Assembly: GCA_029262975.1 (NCBI GenBank)
Contig: JAJCYJ010000874.1
Coordinates: 1-10,650, forward strand
Length of the DNA: 10,650 bases
Direction of reading: 5' to 3'
DNA from: Saprospiraceae bacterium
GTDB taxonomy: Bacteria; Bacteroidota; Bacteroidia; Chitinophagales; Saprospiraceae
Made by a program: the position numbers and the translations under genes. Shown here in pieces: positions 1 to 6,411 of this stretch. Position 1 is the stretch's first letter; every line of letters starts with the position of its first letter. The notes below the pieces were generated by a model. It worked only from the letters and a program-made list of their open reading frames with translations, searched no databases and was not told the origin of the DNA.

Positions 1-300
1 TATTGAAGTCAGAGTGCCAGAGCACTCTGAAGCAACTGAACCCGAAGGGAGCATGGGCCTGTTATGCCAACCCACCCGCCTTCGCGGCCTGCGTGCCTCT
101 GGTATGCCTGCATGCCTGTGGCATGTTCATTCACTTCGAGCACATTCGTACTCGACCCCTGTCGGGGCACGTTCACTCATCCAACGCTTCATTTAATCCT
201 GCATATCCTAATCGATTTCTTACATTTAGATGAGATAAGTGAATGTTTATAATTGGATTTAATCATTATGACCCACTTTAAAAGACTAAGAGCCTATAAT
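1..300. repeat. Dispersed non-coding hairpin-rich repeat, copy 1 (may begin before the window)
   Basis: No convincing gene lies here. The stretch is GC-richer than its surroundings and holds a series of short inverted repeats: 11-28 (AGAGTG/CACTCT around CCAGAG), 76-87 (CCGC/GCGG), 111-125 (CATGCC/GGCATG around TGT) and 156-167 (CCCC/GGGG). Three blocks match a second copy near 2253-2562 in the same order: CCAGAGCAC followed by ACTGAACCC (17-43), the block from CTCATCC through CTGCATATCCTAA to TTTCTTAC (176-223), and CACTTTAAAA...TAAGAGCC..TAA (274-299). Between the blocks the two copies differ, but both carry hairpins. Short overlapping reading frames here have no family resemblance and are probably fortuitous. 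It is a repeat family by direct comparison; its role (mobile element remnant, RNA, or genome-organising palindrome) is unknown. Confidence 0.65.
11..28. repeat. Conserved hairpin of the dispersed repeat, copy 1
   Basis: A perfect 6-bp inverted repeat, AGAGTG and CACTCT, encloses the loop CCAGAG. The matching hairpin at 2271-2292 keeps the loop but has different arms that still pair, so the pairing rather than the arm sequence appears to be conserved. Confidence 0.6.
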
Positions 301-500
301 AGAGTAATTGTATTTCTGATCAGGCTATAATTGTATTGATTAAAAAAACTAAAATTTTTCAATTTGGGGCTGTTTATTTTAGGCATTAGCTGCTACTTCA
401 AATTTCCGGTTCGGTAATATTTCGAAATACTCCTTATCATGTTTTTTTAATATCTGTTCTTCTATTTATCTTGAGTTTCTATAATACTAAATTCAGAGCG
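301..500. other. AT-rich intergenic stretch upstream of the reductase gene
   Basis: I see no gene, RNA gene or clear promoter here. It is strongly AT-rich and presumably contains the promoter of the gene at 501, but no match to the Bacteroidota promoter pattern is clear enough to mark. A TTG codon at 471 is in frame with the downstream gene, but it would add ten residues lying before the family's normal N-terminus. Confidence 0.4.
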
Positions 501-1037
501 ATGAGAAAAATAGTATACTATGTAGCAACTTCATTAGACGGCTACATTTCCGGGAAAGATGGAGACATCAGTGGTTTTCTTCCTTATGATGATGTCGTGA
601 ATAAATATATGAGTGATTTAAAAAATTACGATACAACTATTATGGGTAGAAAGACATATGAATTTGGTTATGATTACGGTATTCAACCTGGCCAACCAGC
701 TTATCCTCACATGAATCACTTTATATTCTCTGACTCTCTGGAATTCGAAAATCCTCATAAGCAAGTACATGCGTGCAAAATGAATATCGATAAGATTTTA
801 GAATTGAAAAATCAGTCCGGAACAGATATTTACCTCTGCGGTGGAGGTGCATTTGCCGGATGGCTTCATGACAACCACCTAATTGATATTCTAAAAATCA
901 AATTAAATCCATTTATTCAAGGTGAAGGCGTCCCTCTTTTTGGCACCTCAATTACATCTTGCCGTCTCGAATTACTCGGGAAAGAATCATTTCCCGAAGG
1001 GTTACAGATTTTGGAATATAGGGTTGTATACGATTAA
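501..1037 (+). CDS. RibD C-terminal/dihydrofolate reductase-fold family reductase
   Basis: A 178-residue protein of the DHFR-like family that includes the RibD C-terminal domain and the YyaP/YwjB-type reductases. Visible family marks are the N-terminal beta strand followed by SLDGYIS (residues 11-17), GRKTYE (49-54), the glycine-rich nucleotide-binding turn CGGGAFAG (113-120), and the late strand motif KLNPFIQGEGVPLF (134-147). Length is normal for a single-domain member. The ATG at 501 was chosen because it places MRKIVYYVATSLDG at the family's usual N-terminus. These proteins are usually NADPH-dependent cytoplasmic reductases whose physiological substrate is unknown; true folate reduction is not implied. 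It stands alone, with a probable terminator hairpin directly downstream. The fold is secure, the substrate is not. Confidence 0.88.
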   Translation: MRKIVYYVATSLDGYISGKDGDISGFLPYDDVVNKYMSDLKNYDTTIMGRKTYEFGYDYGIQPGQPAYPHMNHFIFSDSLEFENPHKQVHACKMNIDKILELKNQSGTDIYLCGGGAFAGWLHDNHLIDILKIKLNPFIQGEGVPLFGTSITSCRLELLGKESFPEGLQILEYRVVYD

Positions 1038-1045
1038 TTGAACGC

Positions 1046-1091
1046 GAACCGGCCATAAAATTCAAGTTGATAATCTAATTTTATTCGGTTC
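1046..1091 (+). terminator. Putative terminator hairpin after the DHFR-fold gene
   Basis: GAACCG (1046-1051) pairs with CGGTTC (1086-1091), and ATAAAAT (1055-1061) pairs with ATTTTAT (1078-1084), with a small asymmetric internal loop and a 16-base apical loop. It begins 8 nt after the stop codon. The run that follows (CTTTAAAAAA) is not a clean U-tract, so this is a plausible but not textbook intrinsic terminator. Confidence 0.4.
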
Positions 1092-1158
1092 CTTTAAAAA
1101 ATATGTGCAATAGTTTTATCAAATTTAAAGTTCAAAATAAAACTATATAGAGCCTCTA

Positions 1159-1632
1159 ATGCATTTGCGCTATACTGTCCAAAAAAGTTTGTCGCTTTCT
1201 CAAAAGAAGCAATTATTGCGCTTGTGGAATAACGAATATCCATTGGTCATCAACTATGATTCTATAAACGGATTGGAGCAATATCTTCAAAACATAGCAG
1301 ACCTGAATCACATATTAATCCAAGATGCAAATAACTCTATTCAGGGATGGTATTATGATTTCATTAGAGAAAATGAACGATGGTTTGCTATTATTATAAA
1401 TTCGGCAATTCAGGGAAAGGGCTATGGAACTTCACTTCTTAGAATGGCTCAAGAAAAACGAAACGTATTAAATGGTTGGGTAATTCCCGGCAATGGATAT
1501 GTAAAAAAAAATGGATCAATCTATGAGTCTCCCATAGAATTTTATAAAAAAATGGATTTCAAAATCATTCATGATATAAAACGAGATACTGAAAAATTAG
1601 ATGTAATCAAAATCACCTGGACAGAGAGGTGA
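1159..1632 (+). CDS. GNAT family N-acetyltransferase
   Basis: A 157-residue protein with the GNAT acetyl-CoA signature QGKGYGTSLL at residues 85-94, which fits the family's Q/R-x-x-G-x-G/A pyrophosphate-binding loop. It is preceded by the strand WFAIIINSA (75-83) and followed by FYKKMDF (128-134), the typical C-terminal 'FYxKxGF' element of the fold. Length is normal for a complete single-domain member. The N-terminal part, rich in W, Y and N (RLWNNEYPL, GWYYDFIRENERW), probably builds the acceptor pocket. It should transfer an acetyl group from acetyl-CoA to an amine in the cytoplasm; the acceptor cannot be told from the sequence. The ATG start has only a weak AGAG upstream, as is common in Bacteroidota. 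It is convergent with the membrane-protein gene at 1716. Confidence 0.85.
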   Translation: MHLRYTVQKSLSLSQKKQLLRLWNNEYPLVINYDSINGLEQYLQNIADLNHILIQDANNSIQGWYYDFIRENERWFAIIINSAIQGKGYGTSLLRMAQEKRNVLNGWVIPGNGYVKKNGSIYESPIEFYKKMDFKIIHDIKRDTEKLDVIKITWTER

Positions 1633-1715
1633 TGTCGAAGCAAAAATGCGCGTAAATCAATTTGTTGTTGATTATTCTTAAGAACTTTTGGACATCCAGA
1701 ATTGTATCAGCAAAA

Positions 1716-2099
1716 TTAGTTATTCTTCGGTCTTAAAAAAGTGGCCAATTTGGCATGATAGCCAACCCAAATGCCAAGAATTAGGCTTCCACCAGCGATG
1801 ATATCAAACCACACCGGATCATTCGTGATGCCAGAAGTAATAAGATAGGTCATTTCAATTATTATAATCACCGAGATTACCAAAGGAATAATTCGTGTAT
1901 AAGTTCTTCCTACAATTCTTGCGACAACGCCCGCTAATATGGCTGCTGCAAAAGTCAATAAGCCCCCAATTATCAAAGTTGTGTTATCAGAAGTGTTATA
2001 ACTTATACCATCAAAAACAACTTCCTGGGCAAATGAGGTAAATAGGACGAGCGCTATTTCGCCCATTACTATACCTAAAATGATAAATAGAATTTTCAT
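1716..2099 (-). CDS. Small four-helix integral membrane protein, function unknown
   Basis: I do not recognise this 127-residue protein. It is strongly hydrophobic, with four likely membrane helices at about residues 4-24, 42-62, 70-89 and 98-115, and a short loop with the polar stretch SYNTSDNT (33-40) between helices 1 and 2. There is a basic RIVGRTYTR patch (61-69) between helices 2 and 3, and a basic tail ending RPKNN. By the positive-inside rule the 61-69 loop and the C-terminus should be cytoplasmic, with the N-terminus also inside. No catalytic or metal-binding motif is visible. It is read from the opposite strand to its neighbours and so stands alone. The ATG at 2099 opens directly on the first helix. 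The gene is probable on length and coherent topology; no function is claimed. Confidence 0.7.
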   Translation of the reverse strand: MKILFIILGIVMGEIALVLFTSFAQEVVFDGISYNTSDNTTLIIGGLLTFAAAILAGVVARIVGRTYTRIIPLVISVIIIIEMTYLITSGITNDPVWFDIIAGGSLILGIWVGYHAKLATFLRPKNN

Positions 2100-2252
2100 A
2101 AACAGGGTTTTTAGAAGTACTTATAGAATGACTCGTGACTAGACAAATATTGAATTAAAAGGTTCTTCGCCCTTACCAGTTGGGTAGACCATAATTCACT
2201 TTTCCTCTTGACATTCGTTCATTTTTTTTCATTCGCAAAATGAAGGAATGAT

Positions 2253-2562
2253 TTTCAACCTTTGTTGAAACCAATGTTCCAGAGCACATTGGAATGACTG
2301 AACCCGTTAGGGGGAAGAGCCAATACTTCATGTGAAGTTGAGCCACTAGCCTCTTCGAGGCTCCCACCAAAGGTCGGCAGGCCCTAAGCCAGAAGTCCCC
2401 CAGGCTTCTGATCACGCCGAAGGGCGTGATTGCGCTGCGCTCATCCCAGCGCTTCTTATGATGCTGCATATCCTAAGATTTCTTACTCTTAAATTGAAAA
2501 GAATAAATCTCATAGTTTAGCTAAGACAATAGTACACACTTTAAAATGTTAAGAGCCAATAA
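2253..2562. repeat. Dispersed non-coding hairpin-rich repeat, copy 2
   Basis: This fills most of the 618-base space between the membrane-protein gene and the flavin oxidoreductase. It shares with copy 1, in order, CCAGAGCAC...ACTGAACCC (2279-2304), the block from CTCATCC through CTGCATATCCTAA to TTTCTTAC (2440-2486), and CACTTTAAAA...TAAGAGCC..TAA (2537-2562). Inverted repeats are dense: 2253-2270 (TTTCAAC/GTTGAAA), 2271-2292 (CCAATGT/ACATTGG), 2348-2362 (AGCCTC/GAGGCT), 2390-2410 (CAGAAG/CTTCTG), 2411-2430 (ATCACGCC/GGCGTGAT) and 2432-2452 (GCGCTG/CAGCGC). The composition is GC-richer than neighbouring genes. A 98-codon open frame on the minus strand (2173-2469) covers it, but that is best explained as fortuitous. 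The bases beyond the repeat up to 2717 are AT-rich and show nothing further. Confidence 0.65.
2271..2292. repeat. Conserved hairpin of the dispersed repeat, copy 2
   Basis: CCAATGT and ACATTGG form a 7-bp stem around TCCAGAGC. The loop core CCAGAG is shared with the hairpin at 11-28 while both arms differ and still pair. Confidence 0.6.
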
Positions 2563-2717
2563 AAAATACTGGGCTAAAAAATAATCTGACTAAAGGTACA
2601 AAAGTATAGACCTGAATATCGATATCTATTTATCCTGAAGATTTTATTTTTCAACAATCGTCGAGCCATCCTGATGTGACGATATGTGAAACTCCAATTA
2701 TTGACTTTCTTTACAGG

Positions 2718-3935
2718 ATGCAAAATATTTTAAATACACCTTTTCAATTTTCTTGTGGTGCAACTTTTAAAAATCGGGTTGTAAAAGCAGCCATGACAGA
2801 AAGGCTTTGTCATTCTGATCATCTGCCAAATAAGCAGCATATTCAACTCTATAATCACTGGTCCAGGAATGGTGCTGCTATGTTGCTCTCCGGAAATATT
2901 ATGGTCGATCGCCGTTATCTTGAATCTACAGGGAATGTTGTGGTCGAAAAAGATACAAGCATCGAGGCTTTCAAGAAATGGACTTCGACTGTCTCCAAAT
3001 ACGACTGTCACTTTTGGGCACAGATAAGTCATGCCGGAAGACAATCATCAAAATTCTCCACCAGAAAATCAGTTTCTGCTTCTGATGTCCAACTCAAGAA
3101 AATGGGTTTATTTTCTCGGCCAACACCACTTACAGAGATCGGAATTGAAGATGTCATCAACCGATTTGTACATACAGCAGAGTTTTGTAAGAAGGCAGGT
3201 TTCACGGGTGTACAATTTCACGCTGCACATGGGTATCTGCTAAACCAGTTTTTATCTCCTCTAACCAATAAGAGATCCGACAAATGGGGAGGAAGTCTTG
3301 ATAACAGGGCCCGAATATTATATTATATTATTGATAAAAGTCGCAAGAAATTGGGATCGGCATTCCCAATCTCAGTAAAACTGAATTCAGCGGATTTTCA
3401 GAGAGGTGGGTTTGACGAAGAAGACTCAAAGCGAGTGATTAAAGCATTGGAAGAGAGAGGAATTGATCTGTTGGAAATATCAGGTGGTACGTACGAGCAA
3501 TCTGCCATGATGGGTATAGGTATGAAGGAAAGTACTCGATCGCGGGAGGCATATTTCCTGGAATTTGCATCCAATCTTAGAAGAGAATGCCAAATACCGC
3601 TTATGGTAACCGGTGGTTTCAGGTCTTTAGTTGCTTCCGAGGCCGCATTACAAAAAAATGAACTGGATGTCATCGGTTATGCACGTCCTTTTCTGATGAG
3701 TGATCGATTTCCAATGGGATTCCTCGATGGCACTTGCGACAAAGTGGAAGAGCCAATAATTAATATACTGGACCCCAAAAATAAAGATGCGGCCGAAGCC
3801 GGGTTTTACGATCTACAGATCGAACGCATCGCCAATAATAAACCATTAAAACACAATTATCCAGGATGGCAAGTAGCTCTGCATTTACCTAAGAAAGAAA
3901 TGAGGATGGGATTCAGAAATTGGTTGCTGAGGTAA
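2718..3935 (+). CDS. NADH:flavin oxidoreductase, Old Yellow Enzyme family
   Basis: A 405-residue TIM-barrel flavoprotein of the Old Yellow Enzyme class, complete at single-domain length. Visible marks: NRVVKAAMTE (residues 19-28), where this class contacts FMN; AQISHAGRQ (101-109); the paired substrate-binding histidines in QFHAAHGYLLNQFLSP (H168 and H171); NKRSDKWGGSLDNRARI (184-200); and the phosphate-binding segment TGGFR with GYARPFLMSDRFP near the C-terminus. The family reduces activated alkenes or related compounds with NAD(P)H through FMN; the substrate here is unknown. There is no C-terminal Fe-S/FAD extension, so it is not the 2,4-dienoyl-CoA reductase type. The ATG at 2718 was chosen over a GTG at 2676 because MQNILNTPF matches the family's N-terminus. 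It stands alone, 223 bases before the electron-transfer operon. Confidence 0.9.
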   Translation: MQNILNTPFQFSCGATFKNRVVKAAMTERLCHSDHLPNKQHIQLYNHWSRNGAAMLLSGNIMVDRRYLESTGNVVVEKDTSIEAFKKWTSTVSKYDCHFWAQISHAGRQSSKFSTRKSVSASDVQLKKMGLFSRPTPLTEIGIEDVINRFVHTAEFCKKAGFTGVQFHAAHGYLLNQFLSPLTNKRSDKWGGSLDNRARILYYIIDKSRKKLGSAFPISVKLNSADFQRGGFDEEDSKRVIKALEERGIDLLEISGGTYEQSAMMGIGMKESTRSREAYFLEFASNLRRECQIPLMVTGGFRSLVASEAALQKNELDVIGYARPFLMSDRFPMGFLDGTCDKVEEPIINILDPKNKDAAEAGFYDLQIERIANNKPLKHNYPGWQVALHLPKKEMRMGFRNWLLR

Positions 3936-4158
3936 TCACATTAATATCAATTTGCGAAGTCAATTTGAGATTCCAGAGGGAGCAATATCAGAACGCCTTA
4001 GGACAATTTTGTCTACACTTTTGGGCCCTTGCAATCTCACTTTTGATTATTTAAATTGCCACTGCATATATAAGATTTAAGTATCTTAAGCGTTCTATTG
4101 GCTGGTCCCATTATAATTAATAATTAAAAGTCTTGTATAGCAGACTCATAGGGATAGA

Positions 4159-4998
4159 ATGACCAAGACCGTTCACCGTATTTACATTCTTATCATGACT
4201 TCGATCGTGATAGCTGCAATAGCCTATCTGTCCTATACCGGTTATACCTATTACAACCTCCCATTGGAAGAGCGCTTTTACCATGAGCACCACGATTGGT
4301 TTAAACCAAGTGGTGATCTGGGTCATGGATTAGGTATAACGGGCACTTTGATGATAGCTTTTGGTGTGGGTATATACATTGCCCGAAAGCGGTATAGGTT
4401 TATGTCTAAATATTTGCGATTAAAGTATTTGTTGGAATTTCATATTTTTCTGTGTGTTCTCGGTCCTGTGTTCATACTTTTTCATACGGCTTTCAAATTT
4501 GGAGGTATCGTATCAATAGCTTTTTGGAGTATGGTCGCTGTCGTACTAAGTGGCGTGATTGGAAGATTTCTCTATATCCAGATTCCACGAACGATTGAGG
4601 GGCAGGCGTTGAGTTTGGATGAGGTCGCTAAAATGAGAGAAGAATTGCTAAATACTATGATAGTAAGCAGTAAAGTGGATAAGAATACGGCCCAGTTAAT
4701 TATGCAGGAGTTATCACGGAGAGCAACTGATCAGAAGAATTTGTCCTATTGGGAAAGTAAAAGAAAGGACAAGGAAATAATTAAGGTTATTAAGGGACAT
4801 TTGAAAAAGAACACGAATAGTGAGCGATATCAAATCTTGAGAACAATTAAAAAAGAGAGGACGCTATCCAACAAAATAAGAAGACTTAATACGATGAAAA
4901 GGTTATTTAAATATTGGCATGTTGCTCATTTGCCTTTTGCATTGATCATGCTGGTAATTGTAATTATACATATAGCCGTAACATTGGCCTTTGGATAA
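4159..4998 (+). CDS. Membrane protein with b-type cytochrome-like histidine pairs
   Basis: A 279-residue membrane protein with about five helices: residues 8-28, 57-76, 93-113, 117-140 and 254-277. Between helices 4 and 5 is a long, highly charged, probably helical segment (145-250). Histidines sit where haem ligands would: H95 and H109 in helix 3 (spacing 14), H257 and H271 in helix 5 (spacing 14), plus H254, and H56 before helix 2. This pattern suggests two b haems stacked across the membrane, as in diheme cytochrome b or ferric-reductase-like domains, but I cannot assign a named family. AGGGA lies just upstream of the ATG, one of the few Shine-Dalgarno-like sites here. It is the first gene of the operon, 12 nt before the Fe-S flavoprotein, which supports a role in passing electrons to or from the membrane. 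Confidence 0.8.
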   Translation: MTKTVHRIYILIMTSIVIAAIAYLSYTGYTYYNLPLEERFYHEHHDWFKPSGDLGHGLGITGTLMIAFGVGIYIARKRYRFMSKYLRLKYLLEFHIFLCVLGPVFILFHTAFKFGGIVSIAFWSMVAVVLSGVIGRFLYIQIPRTIEGQALSLDEVAKMREELLNTMIVSSKVDKNTAQLIMQELSRRATDQKNLSYWESKRKDKEIIKVIKGHLKKNTNSERYQILRTIKKERTLSNKIRRLNTMKRLFKYWHVAHLPFALIMLVIVIIHIAVTLAFG

Positions 4999-5010
4999 AA
5001 TGGATTATTA

Positions 5011-6348
5011 ATGGAATTAATCTTAGAAGAAATAATTGTTTATAGTAGTGTCATTTTGCTATGCGTGACAGTCGTCTATCTGTATCTGAGAGGCTTAAAA
5101 AAGGAATCATCAGCAAATGAAAAAAAAGTAGAAAAAGCAAAAGAAGAAGGTCTTTTCGAACCTGTATCATTACATCCTTATATAGATCTTAGTACCTGCA
5201 TCGGTAGTGGAGCCTGTGTTGCGGCATGTCCTGAAAAAGATATACTCGGGATAATAGATGGAAAAGCTACTGTCATCATGGCTTCTAATTGCATAGGGCA
5301 TGGAGCATGTTTTCATGCTTGTCCTGTTGAAGCAATTTCTTTGAGGATCGGCACTGAGTCCAGGGGGGTAGAACTCCCTCATGTGAATGAAAAATATGAG
5401 ACTAACATCAAAGGCATTTATATTGCTGGCGAATTAGGTGGCATGGGATTGATTAAAAATAGCGTGGAGCAAGGCGAACAAGCAATTGACAATATTGCCA
5501 AGAGCAAAAAACCCGAAAAGGAAAATGTACTGGATCTGTTAATTATCGGAGCTGGACCTGCAGGAATTTCTGCTTCATTGAAAGCTAAAAAGTATGGTTT
5601 GTCCTGTCTTACGCTCGAACAAGATTCTCTTGGAGGCGCGGTCTATACTTTTCCCCGAGCCAAAATAGTCATGACATCGCCAATGAATTTACCACTTCAT
5701 GGCCAAGTGAAACTGTATAATACATCCAAAGACGAGCTTATTCAACTTTGGCAAAAAGTCATCGCAGAAAATAATTTGAATATTCAGGAATATACAAAGG
5801 TCGAAAGCATTATCCCTCTTGCTGACAACACCTTCCGTATTACGACCAATAATCAAAAAGAGCATTTATGCAATCATGTATTATTAGCAATAGGTCGAAG
5901 AGGGACGCCAAGAAAGCTAAATATTCCTGGAGAAGACAGCTCCAAAGTTGCCTATAGACTTATTGAAGCTGAACGGATAAATAGCAAAAAAATAGTAGTT
6001 GTTGGCGGTGGAGATTCGGCCATTGAGTCTGCTCTTTTATTGATGGAGAATAATGAAGTCACACTTTCCTACCGCAAGGAACAATTTGCAAGACTCAAAA
6101 TAAAAAACAGAGATAAAATACTTGGAGCCATCGAAAACCATCAATGCAATGTTCTATACAAAAGCAATCTATTATCAATAAATGAAGATCATGTTTTGAT
6201 CAAAACAGATGGACAGGAAAATATTCTAAAATTAGAAAATGACCTGGTTTATATTTTCGCAGGAGGTGAATTGCCAACTAAGTTTTTAGAAAAAGCAGGC
6301 ATCCAAATTTCCAAAAGATTTGGATATATAATGAAAGAGCACAAATAG
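5011..6348 (+). CDS. Membrane-anchored Fe-S/FAD/NAD(P) oxidoreductase
   Basis: A 445-residue protein with domains in this order: an N-terminal membrane helix (about 8-27); a charged linker (29-48); a ferredoxin-like domain with two CxxxxxCxxxCP motifs (C63/C69/C73 and C94/C100/C104); a segment resembling the FAD-closing end of thioredoxin-reductase-like proteins (119-164, core GIYIAGELGGMGLIKNSVEQG); an FAD Rossmann domain with GAGPAG (180-185); AIGRRGTPRKLNIPGE (293-308); and an NAD(P) domain with GGGDSAIE (332-339). The reductase CxxC disulfide is absent, so it is not a thioredoxin reductase. Both Fe-S motifs lack the usual second cysteine (S66 and H97 in its place). It probably takes electrons from NAD(P)H through FAD and Fe-S to the cytochromes encoded beside it, but direction is not shown. 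Its stop abuts the next gene's start with no gap. Confidence 0.9.
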   Translation: MELILEEIIVYSSVILLCVTVVYLYLRGLKKESSANEKKVEKAKEEGLFEPVSLHPYIDLSTCIGSGACVAACPEKDILGIIDGKATVIMASNCIGHGACFHACPVEAISLRIGTESRGVELPHVNEKYETNIKGIYIAGELGGMGLIKNSVEQGEQAIDNIAKSKKPEKENVLDLLIIGAGPAGISASLKAKKYGLSCLTLEQDSLGGAVYTFPRAKIVMTSPMNLPLHGQVKLYNTSKDELIQLWQKVIAENNLNIQEYTKVESIIPLADNTFRITTNNQKEHLCNHVLLAIGRRGTPRKLNIPGEDSSKVAYRLIEAERINSKKIVVVGGGDSAIESALLLMENNEVTLSYRKEQFARLKIKNRDKILGAIENHQCNVLYKSNLLSINEDHVLIKTDGQENILKLENDLVYIFAGGELPTKFLEKAGIQISKRFGYIMKEHK

Positions 6349-6411
6349 TTGAACAGGTTCATTACATATAGTCTTTTGATTTTAATATTCTTGGCCCACC
6401 ATGGATATGGT
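6349..6411 (+). other. Signal peptide of the 23-haem cytochrome
   Basis: Codons 1-21 encode a basic start (MNR), a hydrophobic core YSLLILIFLA, and a short polar end HHGYG before QLSPGQ. This is the expected Sec signal needed for haem attachment outside the membrane, and it fixes the TTG at 6349 as the start, since no ATG lies in this stretch. Confidence 0.75.

Noticed and set aside
3..252. Three overlapping plus-strand open frames of 60-76 codons
   Set aside because: They overlap in different frames inside the hairpin-rich repeat, show no family features, and are rich in residues produced by the repeated GC-rich sequence.
471..500. TTG at 471 as start of the DHFR-fold gene
   Set aside because: It adds ten residues before the family's normal first strand; the ATG at 501 gives the expected N-terminus.
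1655..1673. AATCAA/TTGATT inverted repeat between the convergent genes as a terminator
   Set aside because: Only six AT-rich base pairs with no U-tract on either side; too weak to call.
2173..2469. A 98-codon minus-strand open frame over repeat copy 2
   Set aside because: It lies over the non-coding repeat and has no domain, signal or sensible composition. Frames of this kind are often annotated as hypothetical proteins but are best seen as fortuitous.
2676..2717. GTG at 2676 as start of the Old Yellow Enzyme gene
   Set aside because: The extra fourteen residues are not part of the family; the ATG at 2718 begins at the conserved region.
4002..4013. Palindrome GACAATTTTGTC upstream of the electron-transfer operon as an operator
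   Set aside because: A short AT-rich palindrome is expected by chance here; there is no second copy and no regulator gene nearby.
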